Source: Deltaproteobacteria bacterium (GTDB lineage Bacteria > Myxococcota_C > UBA6777). From it: 64,000 nt of DNA. The notes beneath the pieces are model-generated. The model was given only the letters and a program-made list of their open reading frames with translations. It was not told the DNA's origin and ran no database searches. The translations under genes were made by a program, and so were the position numbers. Each line of letters opens with the position of its first letter. The stretch's first letter is position 1. Location of the stretch: the NCBI GenBank assembly GCA_002731275.1, contig PCBK01000112.1, positions 1 through 64,000 on the forward strand, in the 5' to 3' direction. Below, in pieces: positions 35,609-43,630 of this stretch.

Positions 35609-36316
35609 ATGGAAAGACAAGACATGAGACGTGCAGACAGGTTGATCAAGATCGTTCACTTTCTCCGGCGCAGACGCCAAGCCGTCACAGCGAAGCGGAT
35701 CGCCGAAGAATTTGAGATCTGTAAGCGCACTGTATATCGAGACATACAGGACTTGATGGACTCAGGTGTCCCGATCAAGGGAGAGGCTGGCGTCGGCTAT
35801 GTCATCGATAGGGAATACTATCTGCCTCCTGTCACCTTTGACGCCGACGAATTGGAAGCGCTCGCGTTGGGACTCAGTATGGTCCGCCTGTGGACAGACA
35901 ACCGCTTTGCAGACAAAGCCGACAGCGCGTTTGAAAAGATCCAGGCTGTGTTACCGACGGAGCTTCAAGGCGAATTGCAACAGATCACGACATACGCCAC
36001 CCCAACACAACACATTCTCCCCTGGGATGTGAGCTTTTCCGAGCTACGTGAATGTATCCGTACAAAGCGCAAAATTCACATCCACTACAGCGATGGAGAC
36101 CATCGAACATCATCAAGAACACTGAGACCACTTGCGTTGATCTTTTGCAGTCCGGTGTGGATGTTGGCAGGTTGGTGTGAAATGCGTGAGGGTTTTCGAC
36201 ATTTTCGACTCGATCGTATTGAACATCTTCATGTCAGTGACGAATCTTTCGAAGACGAAGATGACAAAGATCTGGCTGCATACACAGCTTACGAAGCAGC
36301 ATGCCACGCAGGATAA
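35609..36316 (+). CDS. HTH_11/WYL-domain transcriptional regulator (YafY-like)
   Basis: A 235-residue protein (or 230 from ATG at 35,624). Winged helix-turn-helix ADRLIKIVHFLRRRRQAVTAKRIAEEFEICKRTVYRDIQDL, followed by a WYL sensor domain (IRTKRKIHIHYSDG, WMLAGWCEMREGFRHFRLDRIEHL). Such proteins are ligand-controlled repressors or activators. The palindrome 35,467-35,490 next to it is likely its own operator. By shared motif it may control the RidA-like, hydrolase and MFS genes. Confidence 0.88.
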   Translation: MERQDMRRADRLIKIVHFLRRRRQAVTAKRIAEEFEICKRTVYRDIQDLMDSGVPIKGEAGVGYVIDREYYLPPVTFDADELEALALGLSMVRLWTDNRFADKADSAFEKIQAVLPTELQGELQQITTYATPTQHILPWDVSFSELRECIRTKRKIHIHYSDGDHRTSSRTLRPLALIFCSPVWMLAGWCEMREGFRHFRLDRIEHLHVSDESFEDEDDKDLAAYTAYEAACHAG

Positions 36317-36352
36317 CCCCTCAAAAAGGGCTCACTCACACAAAAGGGAATC

Positions 36353-36724
36353 ATGGATACAATCATCAAAATCAATCTGGTTCTACGCTTTCTTCTCGAA
36401 ATCACAGCATGTATCGCGATGGGTATGTGGGGCTGGAGACAGGGAACGGGATGGACACGCTGGTTACTCTCTATCGGCACTCCCCTCCTCGCGGTCGTTC
36501 TATGGGGAACATTTGCAGTTCCCAATGATCCAAGTCGTTCAGGTCATGCTCCAGTCCCTATCCCAGGTGTGCTTCGATTGGGTTATGAGTGTCTGTTTTT
36601 TGGCTTCGCGTCTTGGGCACTGTATCGAACGATGGGCAGCCATTGGGGGTGGGGTTTCGCGGCTATCGTCGTGCTCCACTACGCGATCGCATACCAACGA
36701 TTGTTCTGGCTCATTCGGCAATAA
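36353..36724 (+). CDS. YrdB-family (DUF2568) membrane protein
   Basis: A 123-residue protein with four hydrophobic helices and the family pattern LLEITACIAMGMWGW..GTGWTRWLL and FAVPNDPSRSG. Function is unknown for the whole family. It follows the WYL regulator after 36 bases on the same strand. Confidence 0.8.
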   Translation: MDTIIKINLVLRFLLEITACIAMGMWGWRQGTGWTRWLLSIGTPLLAVVLWGTFAVPNDPSRSGHAPVPIPGVLRLGYECLFFGFASWALYRTMGSHWGWGFAAIVVLHYAIAYQRLFWLIRQ

Positions 36725-37036
36725 GCTCACAGCCAAGAGAACCCGCACTTTGCTCATCTAAGGTACAAAACATAACCCTCAACAGTGTCTTCTCCTCATC
36801 CCTCATTTGAAAATCGACCTCTTCTCTCCACTTTTTTGGATCACATCCTCCGAAAAACCATCTCTCACAAAGCGCATTGTGTGTATTGATCGCGATAAAA
36901 AGAACAGAAGAAACGGCTTGATAGAAAGATTCAGCCATTCGCGCTCAAAAAAAAGATCATCACATTTGAATCCAATCTCTCACTGACGCACACTTACACC
37001 ATCCAAAGTGAATACAGATCATCTTACCAAACAAAC
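36725..37036. other. Intergenic, nothing recognised
   Basis: AT-rich leader upstream of the 37,037 gene, with a short run of A at 36,947-36,954. No RNA gene or clear terminator is seen. Confidence 0.5.
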
Positions 37037-37828
37037 ATGGCATCGGAGCAAAGTATGCGCGCTGCATCCATCCACAAGACACGCACAACCATACGCACAG
37101 AGCGTACAAAACCACTCGACTTACCGAAGGAACAGCAAGAGCAGCTTGCACAGCGACTGTACACACAGATCCACCAAGAGGTCTTTGAAGGCGTCACATA
37201 TGAATGCTTTCTGGAAGAGGTCGTGACTCCTGGGAAGGCCGATGATGTCGTACTCTATGAATACTTCGAAGGTGACAAGCTCATTGGATACCTTGGCTAC
37301 TGGCATGTTCGATGTCGTTTACGTGGACAATCCACAGTCCTCGTCCGTTCGGCAAGTGGTATCCTCAAGGAATATCGACATAAAAATATCATCGGTCCCG
37401 CATCGGCGACATACCTGGGCTCCTTACTCATCCGGTTCCCACTCTCCTCCATCTATGTATCGACAGCCCCTATCAGTCCGACTTTTTATGCCTCTATCGA
37501 TCGGACACTGACTGCGTATTGGCCCAATCCATACAAAGACACACCCACAGCCATCCAACAAGTGAGTGAGGATATCAGCACGTTCTTTGATTATGTACGT
37601 GACGAAGAAAACCCAATGGTCCGGGATACAGGATGGAAAGTCAGAGGCATCGACACTGTATCACTCCGCCTCGATGATCCCGTTGTTCGATATTATTGCG
37701 AGCATAATCCCCACTACGCAGATGGATATGGGCTCATCACAGTCGCCCCCATCAACTGGAAAAATGCACTCACAGGACTCAGACGCCTCATCTCTAAGCG
37801 CCTGAGAAGACGACGCAAAAGTCAGTAA
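37037..37828 (+). CDS. Unknown protein, possibly GNAT-fold acyltransferase-like
   Basis: A 263-residue protein. LIGYLGYWHVRCRLRGQSTVLVRSASGILKEYRHKNI could be the strand-loop part of an acetyltransferase fold, but the acetyl-CoA motif R-x-x-G-x-G/A is not clear. The C-terminus is Lys/Arg-rich (RRLISKRLRRRRK). The ATG at 37,055 is an alternative start. It precedes the prenyl synthase by 47 bases and may be part of the same operon. Confidence 0.6.
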   Translation: MASEQSMRAASIHKTRTTIRTERTKPLDLPKEQQEQLAQRLYTQIHQEVFEGVTYECFLEEVVTPGKADDVVLYEYFEGDKLIGYLGYWHVRCRLRGQSTVLVRSASGILKEYRHKNIIGPASATYLGSLLIRFPLSSIYVSTAPISPTFYASIDRTLTAYWPNPYKDTPTAIQQVSEDISTFFDYVRDEENPMVRDTGWKVRGIDTVSLRLDDPVVRYYCEHNPHYADGYGLITVAPINWKNALTGLRRLISKRLRRRRKSQ

Positions 37829-37875
37829 CAAAAGATCAAAGAGCAAACAAATCAAGAGCAAAAGAGGAGCAAACC

Positions 37876-38775
37876 ATGGTTCAACACTTCTTTCACGAAG
37901 TCACCAATCATCTCACTGTCTGTCTGGGTACACTCGAAAAGAATCTCCCGGCCCCCATCCCTCTCAAAGGCTTGGGTTCGGGGAAAATGTTGCGCAGTCT
38001 TCTGGTACAGCGGTTGTCCGAACAACCTATCGAGTCCTTTGATGAAAATGTCGCCAAGCTCGCCTGTACAGCGACCGAGCTTGTCCACAGCGCGTCACTA
38101 TGTCACGACGACATCATCGATCAGACAGAGCTTCGTCGTGGACAACCCACCGTATGGAAACAGACAGGCGTGCCCGGTGCGCTCCTCGTTGGTGACCTCC
38201 TGATTGTCGAATCCTTCCATGTGATAGGGACCTCTCAACTTCCCGAAATGATCATGGACTTCGCAAACACACTCAAGACGCTGTGTACTGCGGAGATGGA
38301 TCAGGAGCTGCGTCGAGGGACGATCGCGGACGAACAACGATGGCGTGCGATCTGTAAAGAGAAGACAGGCTCCCTCTTCGCGTTCCCTGCTCGTTGGAGC
38401 TGCTGGCACGATCAACCACTCTCCCAAGCACTCCAACAGTCAGGAGAATTACTCGGTTGTGCATATCAAATGTTCGATGACATTCTCGACATCCTGGGCA
38501 CAGAAGAGCTGAGTGGGAAATCTTTAGGAACAGACGCAGAACGAAACAAACTCACGATCCCAGGTGCCAGACAACAACAAAGAACATATGTCCTCCAGGC
38601 TTTGTCACGCACGATGCAAGAAGCCCACGATGTCCTCGCGCCATGGCCCAGCGCACAGCGAGCTATTGAGGTGTATATCACACAAGACCTCACGCCACTG
38701 TTCCAAAGACTGCTTCCAGATCTGGAACATCCCCTCACACAACAACCTTGTATCGCATTGGCAGCAGCAGTATGA
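37876..38775 (+). CDS. Polyprenyl (isoprenyl) diphosphate synthase
   Basis: A 299-residue protein. First aspartate-rich motif LCHDDIIDQTELRRGQPTVW (DDxxD) and second GCAYQMFDDILDILG (DDxxD) mark the trans-prenyltransferase family, which joins isopentenyl diphosphate units. LRSLLVQRLSEQP matches the N-terminal K/R substrate site. GAGGAG precedes the ATG. Its stop overlaps the UbiA-like gene by ATGA, so the product probably feeds that enzyme. Chain length cannot be read safely from the sequence. Confidence 0.9.
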   Translation: MVQHFFHEVTNHLTVCLGTLEKNLPAPIPLKGLGSGKMLRSLLVQRLSEQPIESFDENVAKLACTATELVHSASLCHDDIIDQTELRRGQPTVWKQTGVPGALLVGDLLIVESFHVIGTSQLPEMIMDFANTLKTLCTAEMDQELRRGTIADEQRWRAICKEKTGSLFAFPARWSCWHDQPLSQALQQSGELLGCAYQMFDDILDILGTEELSGKSLGTDAERNKLTIPGARQQQRTYVLQALSRTMQEAHDVLAPWPSAQRAIEVYITQDLTPLFQRLLPDLEHPLTQQPCIALAAAV

Positions 38776-39734
38776 CAAAGCATTGGATCCAACAGATGAG
38801 ACCGCATCAATTGGTGCACCAGCTCGCGGTCATGGTTGTACTCTCTCACTTTGGACACACCACACTTGAGCGTATGCTCACAGCACCAATCATATCGTTA
38901 TTTGGGACGTTATCTTTTCTCCTCCTCGGTGACTACTTACATCGAAATGACGACGCCTCCATGGGACGAGAGCGCCTGACACACTACATCTCACCGGCCT
39001 TTGTCGTCGGGTGTATTGTCCTTTGTCTTGGTGTTGTCTTTGCTCTTTGTTACATCTTTGGTGGTGTCTTTTGTGTGCTCTTTGTGACCATCATGCTGGC
39101 CGCGACGTTACTCTACAACATCGCCAAACACAAAAAGAAGCCATGGCTCTCGTACGCAGGTCGGTGGTTAGCAGGGGTCTCGCTGATCGGTGTTTTTCAC
39201 ACGTACTTTCACGTGGGTATCACATTCAATGTGCTCTTGTTTGCGATCTGTGCTGGTCTTCTTGATGTTGCAGGAAATATTGCGGGAGACTTGCGCGACA
39301 TAGAAGGTGATCGAGTCGCACAGCTCAAGACCCTCCCGATCTTGCTCGGCACGCTCCCCACACTGCTCATCGTGACTATCATGCATATCGTCGCTTATAG
39401 CGTTGTCTACAGCTCGACAAAGCAAGTCTTTTGGTGGTGGTGTTCCCTAGCTCTTTGGCCGACGTTCGCGCTCCTCACCACAACACTCTCACCTCCCCGT
39501 TGGAAACACGCTGCAGTCCACGGTCCTAAGCTCATGCAGCTCGTGTGGTTAGGCGCAGCGCTCTATCCCACAACGTCAGAGAATGTCTGGCTGACATCGC
39601 TCTTCATTGCGCTGCTATGGTCACTTGGTTACCTCGCGTATACACATAGCTCCATACAACATCCCACCCACTCCTCCCCAAAAAGAACGTCCAAACGCTA
39701 CCATTCACCGCAAAACAACCACCTCACAAGCTAA
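38772..39734 (+). CDS. UbiA-superfamily membrane prenyltransferase
   Basis: A 320-residue protein with about eight membrane helices. First Asp-rich region GDYLHRNDDASMGRERL and second DLRDIEGDRVAQLKTLPILLG are in the UbiA positions that bind the prenyl diphosphate. It would attach the chain from the adjoining synthase to an acceptor in the membrane, such as a quinone precursor, a glycerol-phosphate or another lipid. The acceptor is unknown. ATG chosen at 38,772 because of the overlap with the upstream stop. Confidence 0.88.
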   Translation: MTKHWIQQMRPHQLVHQLAVMVVLSHFGHTTLERMLTAPIISLFGTLSFLLLGDYLHRNDDASMGRERLTHYISPAFVVGCIVLCLGVVFALCYIFGGVFCVLFVTIMLAATLLYNIAKHKKKPWLSYAGRWLAGVSLIGVFHTYFHVGITFNVLLFAICAGLLDVAGNIAGDLRDIEGDRVAQLKTLPILLGTLPTLLIVTIMHIVAYSVVYSSTKQVFWWWCSLALWPTFALLTTTLSPPRWKHAAVHGPKLMQLVWLGAALYPTTSENVWLTSLFIALLWSLGYLAYTHSSIQHPTHSSPKRTSKRYHSPQNNHLTS

Positions 39735-39807
39735 GCAGCAGATGCTGAAAAATGAGTACAGGACAATGGGATGTTTGCGAGACAAAGGAAGGCAGGGAAA
39801 AGAAACC

Positions 39808-40401
39808 TTATTTACAGACCACTCCCTTGAAGCAAAACTTCTTGCCCAGAAAGCGTTTACAGATCTTCTTGGTCTTACACGCAGGGAGCAAACAGCGTCC
39901 CCCTTGGCCTGGGACTTTTGTTCTCTTGCAGACCTTGGTCAGACTGCACCTTGGGACACGAACGCAGATCTTTCTACGGAACTTTCTGGTGCACTTTCTC
40001 TTCCGACGGCACTTGATCTTTGGCCGACATATCCGCCGACGACAGAAACAAGCGTGTAGACGGTATAAGGAAGCGATACCAAGCGCAGCCCGCCGCGCCT
40101 TTGCGCTTTGACGTGCTCTCTTTGTACGCAAGAAACGATCTGCACCCCGACGAAGAGCAGCGTCACAATGACAATCACAGATCTTGACACCTGACTTGAA
40201 CTCGATCGCTTTACAGCACAGATCGTGTGTCTTGCACGCTTTGTCGAGAGCATCAATTGGAGGCTTGGGGCTATTGTTCCCGTGACCTGAGCCACAAAAG
40301 TTGCCGTATCGAAACCGCTTGATCAGAGACTTCGCATCGGCACTCTCAGAGGGCACAACAAACAACAGAAGGACGAAGAATGTAAAGAGACGTTGACGCA
40401 T
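39808..40401 (-). CDS. Secreted phospholipase-A2-like protein with basic Cys-rich tail
   Basis: A 197-residue protein with AAGGAGGG before the ATG. A signal peptide (FFVLLLFVVPSESADA) precedes a PLA2 core: YGNFCGSGHGNN (calcium loop) and DALDKACKTHDLCC (catalytic His-Asp). A third of the protein after residue 100 is very basic (RRRICRPKIKCRRKRKC). PLA2 cleaves the sn-2 ester of phospholipids. This could be a secreted toxin or lytic factor, and the basic tail may bind membranes. It follows the SpoVG-like gene closely. Confidence 0.85.
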   Translation of the reverse strand: MRQRLFTFFVLLLFVVPSESADAKSLIKRFRYGNFCGSGHGNNSPKPPIDALDKACKTHDLCCKAIEFKSGVKICDCHCDAALRRGADRFLRTKRARQSAKARRAALGIASLYRLHACFCRRRICRPKIKCRRKRKCTRKFRRKICVRVPRCSLTKVCKRTKVPGQGGRCLLPACKTKKICKRFLGKKFCFKGVVCK

Positions 40402-40411
40402 GATGCCCTCC

Positions 40412-40687
40412 TTAGGACGCTGTATCCAGCCCACGGTAATGACTCAAAATCTGGGCCTCAATCCGATCCCAAACGCTCTTGTCTGTAAACTCGATCATAT
40501 CGTGGTATGTCGAGTTTCCTTTTGAGCGCTGTAGACGTTGTGGGACAGACGCTCTCAGCTCTGCGTCATCCTTTCCGACGATCTTGCACTCGTGAAGGCT
40601 GATCCCATTACCAAGATCGACACTCACAGTCCCAACCAGGACGCCTTTTCCTACGGCTTTGAAGTTAAAAACCTTTACATCTTCCAT
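40412..40687 (-). CDS. SpoVG-like small protein
   Basis: A 91-residue protein with the length and strand pattern of SpoVG: VKVFNFKAVGKGVLVGTVSVDL, LHECKIVGKDDAELRASVPQR and TYHDMIEFTDKSVWDRIEAQILSHY. SpoVG binds RNA/DNA and regulates gene expression in many bacteria. CTGGAGAGG precedes the ATG. It sits between two secreted-protein genes on the same strand. Confidence 0.7.
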   Translation of the reverse strand: MEDVKVFNFKAVGKGVLVGTVSVDLGNGISLHECKIVGKDDAELRASVPQRLQRSKGNSTYHDMIEFTDKSVWDRIEAQILSHYRGLDTAS

Positions 40688-40708
40688 GATAACAACCTCT
40701 CCAGGACG

Positions 40709-41797
40709 CTATTTAAGGGTGAACGAATAACTGTAGTCTTTCTCTTGTCCTTTGACCATGACTTTTGTGATCGAAACATCGTACTTGACGTCTGATTGGA
40801 GCCCTTCGACTTTCCAAATCATGACGTTGGGCAACCCCGAACCTTTGGTGTTGGATGTTTTGCCACTGACGGTCATTGCTTTAGACGAACTCTTGACCTC
40901 AATATTCGCATTGCTGAAATCCACCTCTTTGTTGGAGAAGGTGCTCTTTCCATCGTAAAACACAGAGAAAGACAAATAAGTGTCTTTGTTCCAGAGCCCT
41001 TTTGGATACTCTTTATAGGGATAGGCGACGAACCCTTCGCTGATTGTGGAGATGTTGGTTTTGGATTCCAGGACGTACAACGCCGACCCAGTGACGTAGG
41101 GGAGTCCAGGCTTTGTTGGGTTGGGTGACTTGCCGTATGCGTAGCCAAAGGCGACGTGTTTGAGGAATGGATTGAGGATCCAGCGTCGGTGTCCAACACC
41201 GGGCTGAACATTGCGATCATCCCGCAGCCAACCATCGATTTTGTCCGAGACAGAAGCCATATCCGGAGGGCTATCACTGGAGCTAATTTTGATACCAATG
41301 TTGCTCTTTCCGCTACCATTGTTGGCCGCTTCGGAGTAGCACGCAGCCGAAGCTTTTGGGTAATGTGTGATCGTGGAGTTGGCCACAATGATCAACGCAG
41401 CCTCCATCACATCTTTGTCGAGGGCTGTGTTGTACTCAACGGGCGCGAGACCGTGGATTTTCCGAATATCATTGACCCTCTTCAGCGCGGTCTGTTTTGC
41501 GTACTCAGTGATCTGACCGGCTTTGCAGTTGACAGGATCGGCCATCTCCAAAAAGACCTGATTGGGATCGCCTGTGGCATCGACCCCTTGTGTGTCTTCC
41601 GTGCCTTGTGTCTTCTCTGTTTGCGCCTGCTCGTCGCCAGCATCCACTGTGGCGTTTTGCTCTCCACCTGCGTCTTGGATAGATGACTCTTGTGGACTCT
41701 CTGTGTCGACTGGTTCACCACCACAGCCAACGACTGAGGCCTGAAAAAAAACAAACAACAACATCCCAAACCAAAATGTTCGTATCAAATGACTCAC
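40709..41797 (-). CDS. CAP (SCP/PR1)-domain lipoprotein
   Basis: A 362-residue protein, GTG start at 41,797 with GGAGGA seven bases upstream. A signal peptide ends at a lipobox (SVVGC) and is followed by an acidic Glu/Thr/Asp-rich linker. A CAP domain follows: RVNDIRKIHGLAPVEYN, ITHYPKASAACYSEAANN and GVGHRRWILNP. A beta-rich C-terminal domain (residues of about 250-360) is unrecognised. Function in bacteria is unclear, often surface-located. Same strand as the SpoVG-like and PLA2-like genes. Confidence 0.88.
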   Translation of the reverse strand: MSHLIRTFWFGMLLFVFFQASVVGCGGEPVDTESPQESSIQDAGGEQNATVDAGDEQAQTEKTQGTEDTQGVDATGDPNQVFLEMADPVNCKAGQITEYAKQTALKRVNDIRKIHGLAPVEYNTALDKDVMEAALIIVANSTITHYPKASAACYSEAANNGSGKSNIGIKISSSDSPPDMASVSDKIDGWLRDDRNVQPGVGHRRWILNPFLKHVAFGYAYGKSPNPTKPGLPYVTGSALYVLESKTNISTISEGFVAYPYKEYPKGLWNKDTYLSFSVFYDGKSTFSNKEVDFSNANIEVKSSSKAMTVSGKTSNTKGSGLPNVMIWKVEGLQSDVKYDVSITKVMVKGQEKDYSYSFTLK

Positions 41798-42180
41798 ACT
41801 GACTCCTCCATCAACAAAGGATGACAAACGCCCCTGAAAAAGAAAAAAGAAAAGCATCTCATGCTCGTGTCACGATGATGACAAAGCATGTCCTGACAAG
41901 AGCCAGAATACTCGATTTTGCGAATGTCGTGTTGATTTTTCTTGGATGAGTGCAATGCATGACGAACTCCACTCTATCCATCTTTCTGGGTAGTACCTTC
42001 CCAATGAAGAGACATTCACAATCCAAGAGCGAGTAAGACAAAAACGATCCACAATAAAGACATATTCGCTCGACTGATTGACTTTGTATCGTATCGCGCT
42101 ATGTTGGGCGCTAGAAAAAGCGTCAAGGCTGTTACAAGGAAGGAAGAGCCGTACAAAACAATGCCAAGAATGAGAAGAAC
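41798..42180. other. Divergent intergenic region
   Basis: Separates the CAP lipoprotein from the histidine kinase. No gene or clear hairpin terminator. GAGAAG lies before the kinase ATG. Confidence 0.5.
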
Positions 42181-43617
42181 ATGCCTAACATCACGCCATC
42201 AAACATCCCATACATTGACAATCTCGTAAACATCCAAACAGAAACAACCGGACTCTCAGGCTTTATCGATTACTTCCTGCCAGTACAAAGACAGTCGTGG
42301 GGAACACTTGACTACCGTCGCGCTCGCTTGCTGATCATCGCGAGCTTCTTGACAGGTTGCATCTTCCAGCTTTTCGAACTCACACAGCGCTTATCTCCGA
42401 CATCATCGATTTCGCCAAGAGGGCTAGCGCTCTTGAGCGCGCTCCTGTTTTGGCTCACCCCGCTCATTCTTAAATACTCACAACATATTTGGGCAACAGC
42501 CCGATCGTACGTAGCCTTTGCATTTTGCTGTTTTGGTCTTCTTGCCTTCCACACCAAAGGTCTCCACTCCCCAATCCTCTACCCCATGTTTGTCGTTCAA
42601 CTCACATGCTTTTTGTTAACAAGTCGATGGTTTGGATGGTTTTCAATTGGCGCGAGTGCGCTCTTTCTTGTGGCCTTGTGGATGACCCATCGCTTGGGGA
42701 TGTATCCTCATATCCAACCGGATCTTGCCATTGAGACTTTTCAGGTGCTTGTATTGTTCACATCTTACGGATGCACAGGACTCATCCTGCAATTTTTTCA
42801 GAACGATCGCTTGCGTGTTACACAAGTTGCCGTCAATGCATTTCATGACTTTGAAAGGACCCGCGAAGAAGCGCTCAAAGCCAACGACGCAAAATCCATC
42901 TTTTTAGCAGGTATGAGTCATGAGCTGCGAACCCCTTTGACTGCAATCATAGGCCACACTGAGATCGTAAAAGATAACCTGGAAGATCAGGACATCATGG
43001 AGCACCATGTGTCCCTTGAACGCATCGATGATTCAGCACACCACCTCTTGAATCTCTTGAACAAGTTGCTCGACCTTTCCAAACTCGAAGCAGGGAAAAT
43101 TGTGCTCTCACCAGAACCAACCTTACTCCACCCACTCATCAAAGAAGTGGTCGACACAAGTTACCCTCTTGCTTACAAAAACAACAACCAATTCACATTT
43201 GATACAAATGCGCTACCAACCTCCACAAAGTGTGTGATAGACCCCCTACGACTCAGGCAGATCTTGCTCAATTTGATCTCTAACGCCTGTAAATTTACGG
43301 AAGATGGCACAGTCTCACTCACAGCCAGGCTCAATGAAGCCGAGCAAACACTGCACTTTATTGTAACGGACGACGGTATAGGCATGTCCTCAGAGCAACA
43401 AACGAAACTCTTCCAACCCTTCACACAGGCAGACGCGAAGACAGCAAGTCGTTACGGTGGGACTGGGCTTGGACTGTATCTGAGTCGTGAGCTGTGTATC
43501 CTCATGCAAGGTGATATCCACATAGAGAGCGTACTGAATGAAGGGGCCAGCTTTGAAGTGATACTCCCCTTGGTACAAGTAACAGTCGACCAAACGACCT
43601 CAAGTCATTCCAAATGA
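42181..43617 (+). CDS. Membrane histidine kinase
   Basis: A 478-residue protein. Five to six membrane helices (residues of about 45-215), then a HisKA domain with FLAGMSHELRTPLTAIIGH (phosphoacceptor His), N box LILNLISNACKFTEDG, G1 VTDDGIGMSSEQQTKLFQPF and G2 GGTGLGLYLSREL. No receiver domain is attached, and no response regulator gene is next to it, so its partner is elsewhere. Confidence 0.95.
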   Translation: MPNITPSNIPYIDNLVNIQTETTGLSGFIDYFLPVQRQSWGTLDYRRARLLIIASFLTGCIFQLFELTQRLSPTSSISPRGLALLSALLFWLTPLILKYSQHIWATARSYVAFAFCCFGLLAFHTKGLHSPILYPMFVVQLTCFLLTSRWFGWFSIGASALFLVALWMTHRLGMYPHIQPDLAIETFQVLVLFTSYGCTGLILQFFQNDRLRVTQVAVNAFHDFERTREEALKANDAKSIFLAGMSHELRTPLTAIIGHTEIVKDNLEDQDIMEHHVSLERIDDSAHHLLNLLNKLLDLSKLEAGKIVLSPEPTLLHPLIKEVVDTSYPLAYKNNNQFTFDTNALPTSTKCVIDPLRLRQILLNLISNACKFTEDGTVSLTARLNEAEQTLHFIVTDDGIGMSSEQQTKLFQPFTQADAKTASRYGGTGLGLYLSRELCILMQGDIHIESVLNEGASFEVILPLVQVTVDQTTSSHSK

Positions 43618-43630
43618 AGGTAAAAAGCCA

